Assembly: GCA_963204845.1 (NCBI GenBank)
Contig: CAUJIL010000061.1
Location: 1 to 26,302, forward strand
Direction: 5' to 3'
Source of the DNA: Pseudomonadota bacterium
GTDB lineage: Bacteria > Pseudomonadota > Gammaproteobacteria > Pseudomonadales > UBA5518
DNA: 26,302 bases
Shown: positions 8,469 through 15,343 of the stretch, in pieces
How the letters are laid out: each line of letters opens with the position of its first letter
Numbering within the stretch: position 1 is the first letter of the stretch
Notes under the pieces: generated by a model
What the model was told of the DNA's origin: nothing
The model's database searches: none
What the model saw: the letters and a program-made list of their open reading frames with translations, nothing else
Program-made: the position numbers and the translations under genes

Positions 8469-8855
8469 GTGCAGATCGTTCGCTACTTCTTCGTCGGCGG
8501 TGTGGCCGCCGCGGTCGATCTCGCGGTGTTCGCGCTGGCGATCCAGCTGCTCGGCTGGCATTACCTGGTGGCCGGCGCCTGCGGCTTCCTGCTCGCCACC
8601 GGCGTCAACTACGTGCTCAGCATCCGCCACGTGTTCACGGCCGGCGCCCGCTTCTCTCGCGCGCGCGAACTGCTGGCCGTCTACGCCGTCAGCGCGATCG
8701 GGCTGGCGTGGCACCAGCTCGCGCTGTGGGCCGGCGTCGAGGCGCTGGCGCTGAACGTCTACGTTGCGAAGATCGGCGCGATCGCGCTGGTGTTCTTCTG
8801 GAACTTCTTCCTGCGCAAGTACTTCGTGTTCGCGCCGGCATCGCGCGGTCGCTGA
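8469..8855 (+). CDS. GtrA-family membrane protein (lipid-linked sugar flippase candidate)
   Basis: 128 residues with four predicted TM segments and the family pattern: R-Y-F-F-V-G-G at the N-terminus, G-V-N-Y-V-L-S-I-R-H-V-F-T at about 44-56, and F-F-W-N-F-F-L-R-K-Y-F-V-F at the C-terminus. GtrA proteins are thought to flip the lipid-linked sugar made by their partner GT2, which here ends 7 bases upstream. The GTG at 8469 is the start. It shares only the general family pattern with the other GtrA at 2211-2615, so this is not a recent duplication. Its stop lies 10 bases from the stop of the convergent acyltransferase gene. Confidence 0.88.
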   Translation: MQIVRYFFVGGVAAAVDLAVFALAIQLLGWHYLVAGACGFLLATGVNYVLSIRHVFTAGARFSRARELLAVYAVSAIGLAWHQLALWAGVEALALNVYVAKIGAIALVFFWNFFLRKYFVFAPASRGR

Positions 8856-8865
8856 TCCACCACGC

Positions 8866-10023
8866 TCAGTCCAGCGCGTGCACGGCGCGAAAGCGCGCCG
8901 CGATCTCGGCCCCGCGCCGGCGCAGCGGGATCTCGACCAAGCGGTAGTTGAGCTCGGCGAACACCAGCAGCAGCACCAGCGCCGTGGCCAGGAACTCCGG
9001 CGTGAAGCCCGGATCGAAGCCGATGCCCTCGGGCATGCGGCGGAACCAGATCTCGCGGGTGGCGAAATACGCCGGGATGTGGATCAGGTAGATCGCGTAC
9101 GAGCGTGTGCCCACCCACAGGAACACCGACCGTATCCAGCCCGGCGCCATGATGTAGTTGCGGTCGAAAGAGGCGATGAATACCAGCACCGCGCCGATGT
9201 AGGCGACCAGGCTGATCGGCACCGGCACGTGCAGATCCTCGCCGCCGGCGAACGCGAGCCCGCCGGCCAGGATGCTCACCAGCACCACGCGCCACGCCCG
9301 GCCGGCCATGAAGCGCGGCTCGAACAGCCGATAGCTGGTGGCGCGCGACCAGATCGCGATCAGTACGCCGAGGGCGAGCGCATCGGTGCGGATGATCGTC
9401 CCGAGCGGGGTGCGCGGCAGCAGCAGTTGCACCACCACCACCGCGCCGAGCACCAGCGGCAGGCGCTTGCCGCTCAGCCAGATCAGGAACGGCAGCACCA
9501 GGTAGAACTGTTCCTCGAGCGACAGGCTCCAGTACGGGAACGTGGCTCCCGGCTCGAACTTGCCGTAGACGAGCATCGCGCGCAGGTTGGCGACGTTGAA
9601 CACGGCCGCCAGCGCGCCCTCGAGGTTCGCGCGCAGCGTGCCCCACGCGCCCGAGCGGTCGAAGAACACGCAGGCAACCAGGATCACCGCCAGCCACAGC
9701 CACGCCGACGGAATCAGGCGCCATGCGCGGCGGATCCAGAACGTCAGCGTGGTGACCAGCCGCTCGTGCGTGGAGCGTGCGCCGCTGATGCGCGGGATCA
9801 GGTCGCGCGCGATCACGAACCCGGATATGACGAAAAACAGATCGACGCCCGACCACATGCCGGTCCAGCCGAACAGGATGCGGTGCGCCTCGCCACCGAC
9901 CCACGCGAACAGGTTCATGTGCATGTGCTCGACGCACACGAAGATCACCGCGATCGCGCGCAGCACCTCGATGTCGTCGATCCGGCCGCCGGCGGGCGTC
10001 GCGTGGATGGGCGCTGCGCTCAT
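8866..10023 (-). CDS. Acyltransferase-3 family membrane protein
   Basis: 385-residue polytopic O-acyltransferase without an SGNH extension, unlike the one at the left edge. It starts with D-I-E-V-L-R-A-I-A-V-I-F-V (17-29), then C-V-E-H-M-H-M-N with the conserved membrane histidine, and G-V-D-L-F-F-V-I-S-G-F-V-I-A. The W-S-L-S-L-E-E-Q-F-Y motif follows mid-protein. About ten hydrophobic segments are seen. The role is probably acylation (often acetylation) of the exported glycan or its lipid-linked precursor. The ATG at 10023 overlaps the stop of the FkbM-like gene (ATGA). It is the last gene of the long minus-strand operon, and no hairpin terminator is apparent beyond its stop. The acceptor is unknown. 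Confidence 0.92.
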   Translation of the reverse strand: MSAAPIHATPAGGRIDDIEVLRAIAVIFVCVEHMHMNLFAWVGGEAHRILFGWTGMWSGVDLFFVISGFVIARDLIPRISGARSTHERLVTTLTFWIRRAWRLIPSAWLWLAVILVACVFFDRSGAWGTLRANLEGALAAVFNVANLRAMLVYGKFEPGATFPYWSLSLEEQFYLVLPFLIWLSGKRLPLVLGAVVVVQLLLPRTPLGTIIRTDALALGVLIAIWSRATSYRLFEPRFMAGRAWRVVLVSILAGGLAFAGGEDLHVPVPISLVAYIGAVLVFIASFDRNYIMAPGWIRSVFLWVGTRSYAIYLIHIPAYFATREIWFRRMPEGIGFDPGFTPEFLATALVLLLVFAELNYRLVEIPLRRRGAEIAARFRAVHALD

Positions 10024-10982
10024 CGGACCTCCTGCCAGGGTTCACGTCGCAACAGCGGTTGCACGCGCGCGTACTGCCAGCGCGCCACGGGGTGGCGGAA
10101 ACACGCCGCCGCATCCACCTCCGGCAGCAGCTCCGGTGCGATATCGTTGCGAACGAACACCGCATTGAAACCGTAACGGTTCGCACCGACCAGCCGGTAG
10201 CCCTTCTGCCGTCCCAGCGCCACCATCGCGGGCAGCGAGGCACCGCAGTAATCGACCTCGGTTCCGAGCTCCGGATCGACCAGCTTGCGCACGCAGAACT
10301 GCGGATCGTAGGGCACGGTCACGGACGCATCGTCCAGCCAGCCGGCCTGCACCTCGATGATCACGACGCGCGGGTTCGCGGCCGTGATCGCCCGCCACAG
10401 CCAGTAGTCGTTGCCGTCGACGTCGATCGACAGCAGGTCGATCTCACGGTCGAAACCGTAACGGGCGATGGTCTCGTCGACGTTCTCCGCCGTGAGCCAG
10501 GCCTGGCAGATCGCGGGCGGGATGCGGCGCGTATCGGGATGCGACCAGTAGAACGCATTCGCGATACGGATGTTCTGCTCGCTGCCGTCGCAGAGCAGCG
10601 CGTGCCAGCCGTGGTTGATGATCAGGTTGGCGGCATTGCACTCGCGCCCGTCGCCGGCACACATCTCGACCACGTAGCGGTTGGTGGTGCCGATCAGCGC
10701 GAACACGTAGTGCAGGATGCCGTCCTCGCCGTTCTGCGAGTGGTTGCGGAACTCCACCGCCTCGAACTCGTGGCGAATGCCACGCGCCGCGTCACGGCGG
10801 TACTGCGCGGTGAGCAATTGCTGCGTGCCGCGATCGACGTAGTTCGGCTGCGCGGCACCGGCGGCCAGTGCCTCCAGCCCCGCGAGCCGGTTCCCGAGCG
10901 CCGCGAGCTGCTGCTCGATCGTGTCGAGCCGTGCATCGGAAGCCCCCGAGTCGGGGCGCTGCGTACCCTTGCTGCCGAACAT
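10020..10982 (-). CDS. FkbM-like SAM-dependent methyltransferase with N-terminal coiled coil
   Basis: 320 residues. A short predicted coiled coil (about 18-42, rich in Leu/Ala heptads) precedes the catalytic part. S-Q-N-G-E-D-G (82-88) leads into V-V-E-M-C-A-G-D-G (104-112), a motif-I-like SAM loop, then L-L-C-D-G-S (acidic residue for the ribose) and I-D-L-L-S-I-D-V-D-G-N-D-Y-W (181-194), which matches the D-V-E-G pattern of FkbM-type enzymes. FkbM-family proteins methylate hydroxyl groups of sugars in many glycan loci. The start is ATG 10982 rather than the GTG six bases upstream, because GGAG (10991-10988) lies 5 nt before it. It follows the GT-methyltransferase fusion by a 36-nt gap and overlaps the acyltransferase. 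Family assignment is moderately sure; the acceptor sugar is unknown. Confidence 0.7.
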   Translation of the reverse strand: MFGSKGTQRPDSGASDARLDTIEQQLAALGNRLAGLEALAAGAAQPNYVDRGTQQLLTAQYRRDAARGIRHEFEAVEFRNHSQNGEDGILHYVFALIGTTNRYVVEMCAGDGRECNAANLIINHGWHALLCDGSEQNIRIANAFYWSHPDTRRIPPAICQAWLTAENVDETIARYGFDREIDLLSIDVDGNDYWLWRAITAANPRVVIIEVQAGWLDDASVTVPYDPQFCVRKLVDPELGTEVDYCGASLPAMVALGRQKGYRLVGANRYGFNAVFVRNDIAPELLPEVDAAACFRHPVARWQYARVQPLLRREPWQEVR

Positions 10983-10987
10983 ATCCA

Positions 10988-10991
10988 CTCC
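10988..10991 (-). promoter_or_regulatory. Ribosome binding site GGAG that fixes the FkbM-like start
   Basis: On the minus strand GGAG is followed by five bases and then ATG (10982-10980), an ideal spacing. The in-frame GTG at 10988 overlaps this element and would have no site of its own. It is one of the few clear Shine-Dalgarno sequences in the locus, where most starts rely on overlap with the previous stop. Confidence 0.6.
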
Positions 10992-11018
10992 GTTGCCTTG
11001 CCGTCGGTCGCCGCCCGC

Positions 11019-13136
11019 TCAGCGCCGCCGCGCGACGATCACGCGGGTCTTGGGCATGCGCTCGTTGAACGCCTGCAGCATCGCCGGCGCGCCGGGCAGT
11101 TCGAGAAAACGCGACCAGGTTTCCGCCCAGCTTTCGAGCAGCGGATGGTACGGCGGCGCGATCTGGTCCATCGTGGGCGCTGTCCCTGCGGAGCCATCGC
11201 GCGTGGCCCAGAAGAAGCTCATCCAGACGAACCAGAAGAATCCGTACTGTCCGCGCTCCTCGATCGCGAGTCCGCTCGACTCGACGAGGTCCTCGAACTC
11301 CTGCGGCGCGATGATACGCACATGATTCGGCGGTGCGAAGTACGAGGGATCGGCGAAGGGCTGCTGGAAATGCTCCGCGGCGGCGTCCGGCACACTGATC
11401 AGGTATCTGGCGCCGGGGCGTCCCACGCGCACCATTTCCGCTAGCACCGCGCGCGGATCCGTCACGTGCTCGAGCACCTCGGTGGCGATCACGCGTGTCA
11501 TCGTCCCGTCGCGCACCGGTAACCGCTCGCCGCTGGCGCGCAAGGCGCCGTGCGCCGTCAGACCGCGTTCGTCGAGGCGCCTGGACAGCGAGGCCAGCTT
11601 CTCCGCGTCGAGGTCGCAGAAGACCACCCGCGCGCCCTGCTGGGCCGCGAAGGTGACCGCGAGTCCGTCACCGCAACCGATGTCGAGCACGGTGTCGTCC
11701 GGCCCCACCGTGAAACCGGAGAACAACTCGCCCGTCGCCGCCTTGCACCACCCGCTGAACACCATGTCCGCCAGACCGCACTGGCGAGGGTCGCGCCGCC
11801 ATGCCGCCTCGTCTTGCGCGGCACCCGCATCGCCCGAGGGCGCCTCCATGACGGAAGGAGGAGCATCGCGTCGCGCTGCTGCAATAGCGGCCTCGTGCGC
11901 AGAAAAGAACCCGCCGAGGCGATCACGTGCCACCGCCTGCGAACAGTGCCGCTGCAGATTCTGCTGCGCGGCAGCCGACATCCGTGCATAGCCCTGCGGA
12001 TCGCCACGGCGCAACGCGCGGCTATCCTCGTATGCGCGACGCAGTCCCTCCCATTCGGGCCGGAAGCGACGCGTGCGCAGGATCAGGCCCATGTCCTCCG
12101 GCCAGTGATACAGTTCCTGGTGCGCACGCACCGGATAGCCGCTGGCGGCGTCCAGGTAATCGAGCATTGCCGTGTGCGCCGGCGCGATCGCCGGCACCCC
12201 GGCCGACATGTACTCCATCAGCGGCAGGCACTGCCCCTCGCCGAGCGAGGAATTGACCGCGAAGTCGGTCGCGCACAGCAGGTCGGCGTACTGCGCGTCG
12301 TCGAGGTAGGCGTGCACCAGCACGATGCGTGCCGCAACGACGGGCAGGCGCCGAAGCTCTGCCAGCACTTCGCCGATCGCCTGCTCGCGATCGTGATGCA
12401 CCAGCTTCATGACCAGCGTGCAGTCGGGCGCGTCGCGGAATGCCCAGCAGAACGCGCTCAGCAGATCCTCCCAGTTCTTGCGGCCGTCGAGCGGGCAGAA
12501 CACCGCCGTATAGACCACGCCATCGAGTGTCAGACGCTGCAACTGCGGCGGATGCTCCGCCAGCAGCGTGTCCGCGGCCGCCGAGAAATCGCAGACACGG
12601 CTGTCCATCAGCGTCCCGTCGATGTCCACGCCGCGCCCGGAGCCCGCGGCGCGGATGGCTGCGCGCCGCGCCGCGAGCGGCGCGAAAAAGTCCCACAACG
12701 GTGCCGGCACGGACACCACCGGATAATCCGGCCGGATCGCCTCGCGCACCACGCGCGCGGTGAAACCCGAATGCGTGATCGTGCGCCCGAGGATCGCGAG
12801 CACCCGCAACCAGTCGGTACCCCGCCGCTCCGCCCACGGCGTATCGGGAAGGCTGTCGTACTCCCAGGCAATCACCGGCACCACCGGGCACTCCAGGTCG
12901 AGCGGCACCCGGTGCGGCGGCGCGAAGCAGAGCAGCACGCAGTACTCGCCCCTTGCCGCGCACTGGCGATAGCAGGCGTCCGCTTCCTGGCAAGGATCGG
13001 TGATCTCGCGCACGGTCCCGAGCGATTCGAGCACCGGCAGATACGAGCGCATCACGAAGTAGTAGCTGTAATCGGCGCGACCGAGGTCGCCCGCGATCGA
13101 GGATGCGGTGAACGGCACGTGCACCAGGAACATCAT
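11019..13136 (-). CDS. GT4-like glycosyltransferase fused to a class I SAM methyltransferase
   Basis: 705-residue two-enzyme fusion. Residues 1-420 are a GT-B glycosyltransferase: the N-half has D-Y-S-Y-Y-F (22-27) and P-A-P-L-W; the C-half has D-G-R-K-N-W (217-222), a V-L-V-H-A-Y-L-D-D strand (272-280) and the E-x7-E motif from Glu300 to Glu308 in G-E-G-Q-C-L-P-L-M-E. After a linker, residues about 450-700 are a Rossmann methyltransferase with V-L-D-I-G-C-G-D-G (483-491), C-D-L-D (507-510) and T-E-V-L-E-H-V (552-558). The GT half is paralogous to the next gene upstream but lacks its inserted beta-modules. The ATG at 13136 overlaps the upstream stop (ATGA). A role in adding and methylating a (possibly terminal) sugar before Wzm/Wzt export is inferred from fusion and position; it is not shown. 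Confidence 0.85.
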   Translation of the reverse strand: MMFLVHVPFTASSIAGDLGRADYSYYFVMRSYLPVLESLGTVREITDPCQEADACYRQCAARGEYCVLLCFAPPHRVPLDLECPVVPVIAWEYDSLPDTPWAERRGTDWLRVLAILGRTITHSGFTARVVREAIRPDYPVVSVPAPLWDFFAPLAARRAAIRAAGSGRGVDIDGTLMDSRVCDFSAAADTLLAEHPPQLQRLTLDGVVYTAVFCPLDGRKNWEDLLSAFCWAFRDAPDCTLVMKLVHHDREQAIGEVLAELRRLPVVAARIVLVHAYLDDAQYADLLCATDFAVNSSLGEGQCLPLMEYMSAGVPAIAPAHTAMLDYLDAASGYPVRAHQELYHWPEDMGLILRTRRFRPEWEGLRRAYEDSRALRRGDPQGYARMSAAAQQNLQRHCSQAVARDRLGGFFSAHEAAIAAARRDAPPSVMEAPSGDAGAAQDEAAWRRDPRQCGLADMVFSGWCKAATGELFSGFTVGPDDTVLDIGCGDGLAVTFAAQQGARVVFCDLDAEKLASLSRRLDERGLTAHGALRASGERLPVRDGTMTRVIATEVLEHVTDPRAVLAEMVRVGRPGARYLISVPDAAAEHFQQPFADPSYFAPPNHVRIIAPQEFEDLVESSGLAIEERGQYGFFWFVWMSFFWATRDGSAGTAPTMDQIAPPYHPLLESWAETWSRFLELPGAPAMLQAFNERMPKTRVIVARRR

Positions 13137-15343
13137 CGCGCCTTCCTCCCCGATGCCGCCCCCGCAGGCGCCGGCTCGGTCGCGTGCATCCCGGCGGCAC
13201 CGGTGAGCAACCGCTCGAGTTCGCTCGCAACCCGTTCGATGCCGCAATAGCAGCGCATCGTCGCGGCAGCGGCCTCGCCCATCTCCCGGTACGTGCCGGG
13301 GTTCTCGTGACGCAGAGCGAAGCTGCGCGTCAAGGCGTCGACCACGGACTCCCAGCTCACGCGGTACTGCAGCGTGCGCAGCACGGCACGTTCGTCGTGC
13401 GGCCAGATGCACGGTTCGGTCGCGGCGTCGATCGCGATCGAGTTGCGGTCGTCCAGGTAATCGAGCATCGAGGTGTGGCGCGGCGCCAGCGCGGGCCTCC
13501 CACAGCTCATGAATTCCATCAGCGGAATGCACAGACCCTCGGCCTTCGACACGTTCACGTAGAAGTCCGTGCGCCGCATCAGCTCGCCGTAATCGACGTC
13601 GTCGAGAAAGCCGTGGACCACGACGACCCGGCACGCGAACCGCGGCAGGCACTGCAGCAGGCGGTGCATCTCGAAGAGGTAGCTGCGCTGCAGCCGTTGC
13701 GTCATCTTCAGCACCAGCGTGACGTCCTCGCGCGCGGCGAAGGCGGTGCAGAAGGCAGAGACCAGCAGCTCCCAGTTCTTGCGGTCGTCGAGCGGGTTAA
13801 GCACGCTGGTGTACACCGTGCCGTCGAGTACCAGCCGCTGGCGCACGTGTGCCGCCACCGGCTGCGGCCAGGCCACCGGTGCCGCTTCCTCGTCGCGTTC
13901 GACGACGATCTCATCGACGCTCTCCGCGAGGACGCCTTCGGTGTGTTCCTCGATCGTCACGCTGCGCAGCCCCATCCCGAGCATGCGCACGTCACCGGAC
14001 GCACCAGCGGGCTCCGGCTGCACCCCGGTGAACCCGAGCACCTGCGCCGGCTCCGCCAGATCGAACTCCAGCGTGTGCCACTGCAACTCGGCGCCGGGCA
14101 CGAACACGTGCCGTGCACTACCGAGGTACACACCGAGCGGCATGGTCGCGTTGCGGCCATGGCCCAGCGCTTCGAGTTGCACCCGGACCCGTCCGGTGAC
14201 CGGCCGCGGCAACATCAACCACGGTGCGCTCGATGCCGACCAGGCGCCCCAGCCCTCGGGTGTCCAGAACTCCTGCAGCAGCGCGCTGGCGGGCGATTCC
14301 GCGTGCAACTCCAGATGCAGCGTGCCTCGCGCTGCCGGTGCGGCCGACTCGCGTACCGCCAGGCCCGTGATCCCGAAACCGATGCTGCGTTCCTCGCGCG
14401 CACCAGGAATGGGGCGTGGATCGATACCGGCGATGTGGAGCATCCGCGCCGGGCGCTCGAGCGCAAAGCGCAGCGTGTGCCGCTCCTCGCCGTCGCCGAT
14501 GCGCAACACCCGGTACACGTCACCGAGTCCGGCCATCAGTACCCGGCCCTGGTTCCTGCCGTAGGCACGCACCGTGAGTTCGAGCTCCACCTCACCATGC
14601 AGTAACCACGGCAACGCAATCCAGACCTCGTCATTGCGCGACCAGGCGCCCCACGGCTCGGGGCGATAGAACCCGAGCAGGGCGCCGGTGTCGGGCGCGT
14701 GCAGCCGGAAATCCAGCGCGTGCGCGCGACCGTCCCACAGTTCGAGCGCGTAGGCGGCCAATGGTCGCGCGCAGCGCAGCCGATCCGGGCCGGCCTCGAA
14801 ATCGCGCGTGTCGAACACGGCGCCATCGACGTCGAGCGTCACCGTGTGCCCGACCTCGTCGCCCGCCCTGCGCACGCGCTCCATGCGCTCCCACAGCGGC
14901 ACCGGTGCCGCCAGCAACGGCAGCCGCGGACCGAGTGCGCGGCGCACCGCCTCGAGCGCATGCCCCGAGAGCGTGATCGCCGCCGCGACGCCACCGAGCG
15001 CCACCCGCCAGTCGTTGCGCGGATTGCCGCCCCAGGCCTCGTCGGGAATACGCTCGAACTCCCACGCGAACAGCGGAATCACCGGGCAACGCGCGGGTTG
15101 CGGCAGGTTCTGCGGCGCGGTGAACGCGATCAGCACGCAGCGCTCGCCGCGCGCAATCGCCTCGTCGTAGCGCGCGTCGGCCTGCGCGGGATCGTCGAGC
15201 ACGCTGACCTGCCCGAGGCGCTCGAACGCCGGACGGAACTCCTTCAGCAGGAAGTAATAGCTGTATTCCGGAGCACCCAGCGACTCCCGGATGTTGCCGG
15301 CATTGATGCGTGACCAGAACAGGAAATGCAGCGGGCGCGTCAC
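13133..15343 (-). CDS. GT4-like glycosyltransferase interrupted by two tandem beta-sandwich-like modules
   Basis: 736-residue protein. The N-terminal GT-B half (1-175) contains E-Y-S-Y-Y-F (26-31) and P-V-P-L-W. The C-terminal half (500-715) contains D-D-R-K-N-W (519-524), V-V-H-G-F-L-D-D and the E-x7-E motif Glu602-Glu610 in A-E-G-L-C-I-P-L-M-E. Between them, about 198-331 and 332-465 are two copies of a beta-rich module in exact 134-residue register: W-G-A-W-S at 231 and 365, G-R-N at 262-264 and 396-398, H-T-L at 289-291 and 423-425, and a G-hydrophobic-G pair at 322-324 and 456-458. The downstream paralogue lacks about 298 residues here. The modules recall small beta-domains in other glycan enzymes and may bind carbohydrate (inference). 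The GTG at 15343 forms a GTGA overlap with wzt. Confidence 0.83.
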   Translation of the reverse strand: MTRPLHFLFWSRINAGNIRESLGAPEYSYYFLLKEFRPAFERLGQVSVLDDPAQADARYDEAIARGERCVLIAFTAPQNLPQPARCPVIPLFAWEFERIPDEAWGGNPRNDWRVALGGVAAAITLSGHALEAVRRALGPRLPLLAAPVPLWERMERVRRAGDEVGHTVTLDVDGAVFDTRDFEAGPDRLRCARPLAAYALELWDGRAHALDFRLHAPDTGALLGFYRPEPWGAWSRNDEVWIALPWLLHGEVELELTVRAYGRNQGRVLMAGLGDVYRVLRIGDGEERHTLRFALERPARMLHIAGIDPRPIPGAREERSIGFGITGLAVRESAAPAARGTLHLELHAESPASALLQEFWTPEGWGAWSASSAPWLMLPRPVTGRVRVQLEALGHGRNATMPLGVYLGSARHVFVPGAELQWHTLEFDLAEPAQVLGFTGVQPEPAGASGDVRMLGMGLRSVTIEEHTEGVLAESVDEIVVERDEEAAPVAWPQPVAAHVRQRLVLDGTVYTSVLNPLDDRKNWELLVSAFCTAFAAREDVTLVLKMTQRLQRSYLFEMHRLLQCLPRFACRVVVVHGFLDDVDYGELMRRTDFYVNVSKAEGLCIPLMEFMSCGRPALAPRHTSMLDYLDDRNSIAIDAATEPCIWPHDERAVLRTLQYRVSWESVVDALTRSFALRHENPGTYREMGEAAAATMRCYCGIERVASELERLLTGAAGMHATEPAPAGAASGRKAR
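13949..14752 (-). repeat. Tandem 134-codon protein repeat inside the glycosyltransferase (two copies)
   Basis: Two diverged copies (codons about 198-331 and 332-465) lie in frame with a period of 402 bases. Four landmark motifs (W-G-A-W-S, G-R-N, H-T-L, G-x-G) keep the same 134-residue offset with no net gap, which argues for a tandem duplication of one folded domain. Outer boundaries are estimates from the motif spacing. Confidence 0.7.

Noticed and set aside
8764..10176. 470-codon plus-strand frame opposite the acyltransferase
   Set aside because: His/Arg/Gln-rich shadow; the minus strand has acyltransferase-3 motifs and TM helices.
11550..13250. 566-codon plus-strand frame across the GT-methyltransferase fusion
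   Set aside because: No domain-like pattern, and it crosses the boundary of two well-supported minus-strand genes.
13949..14752. Inserted modules as an insertion sequence or assembly artefact
   Set aside because: They are in frame, have base composition like their surroundings, are too diverged from each other for a recent copy error, and have no terminal repeats or transposase.
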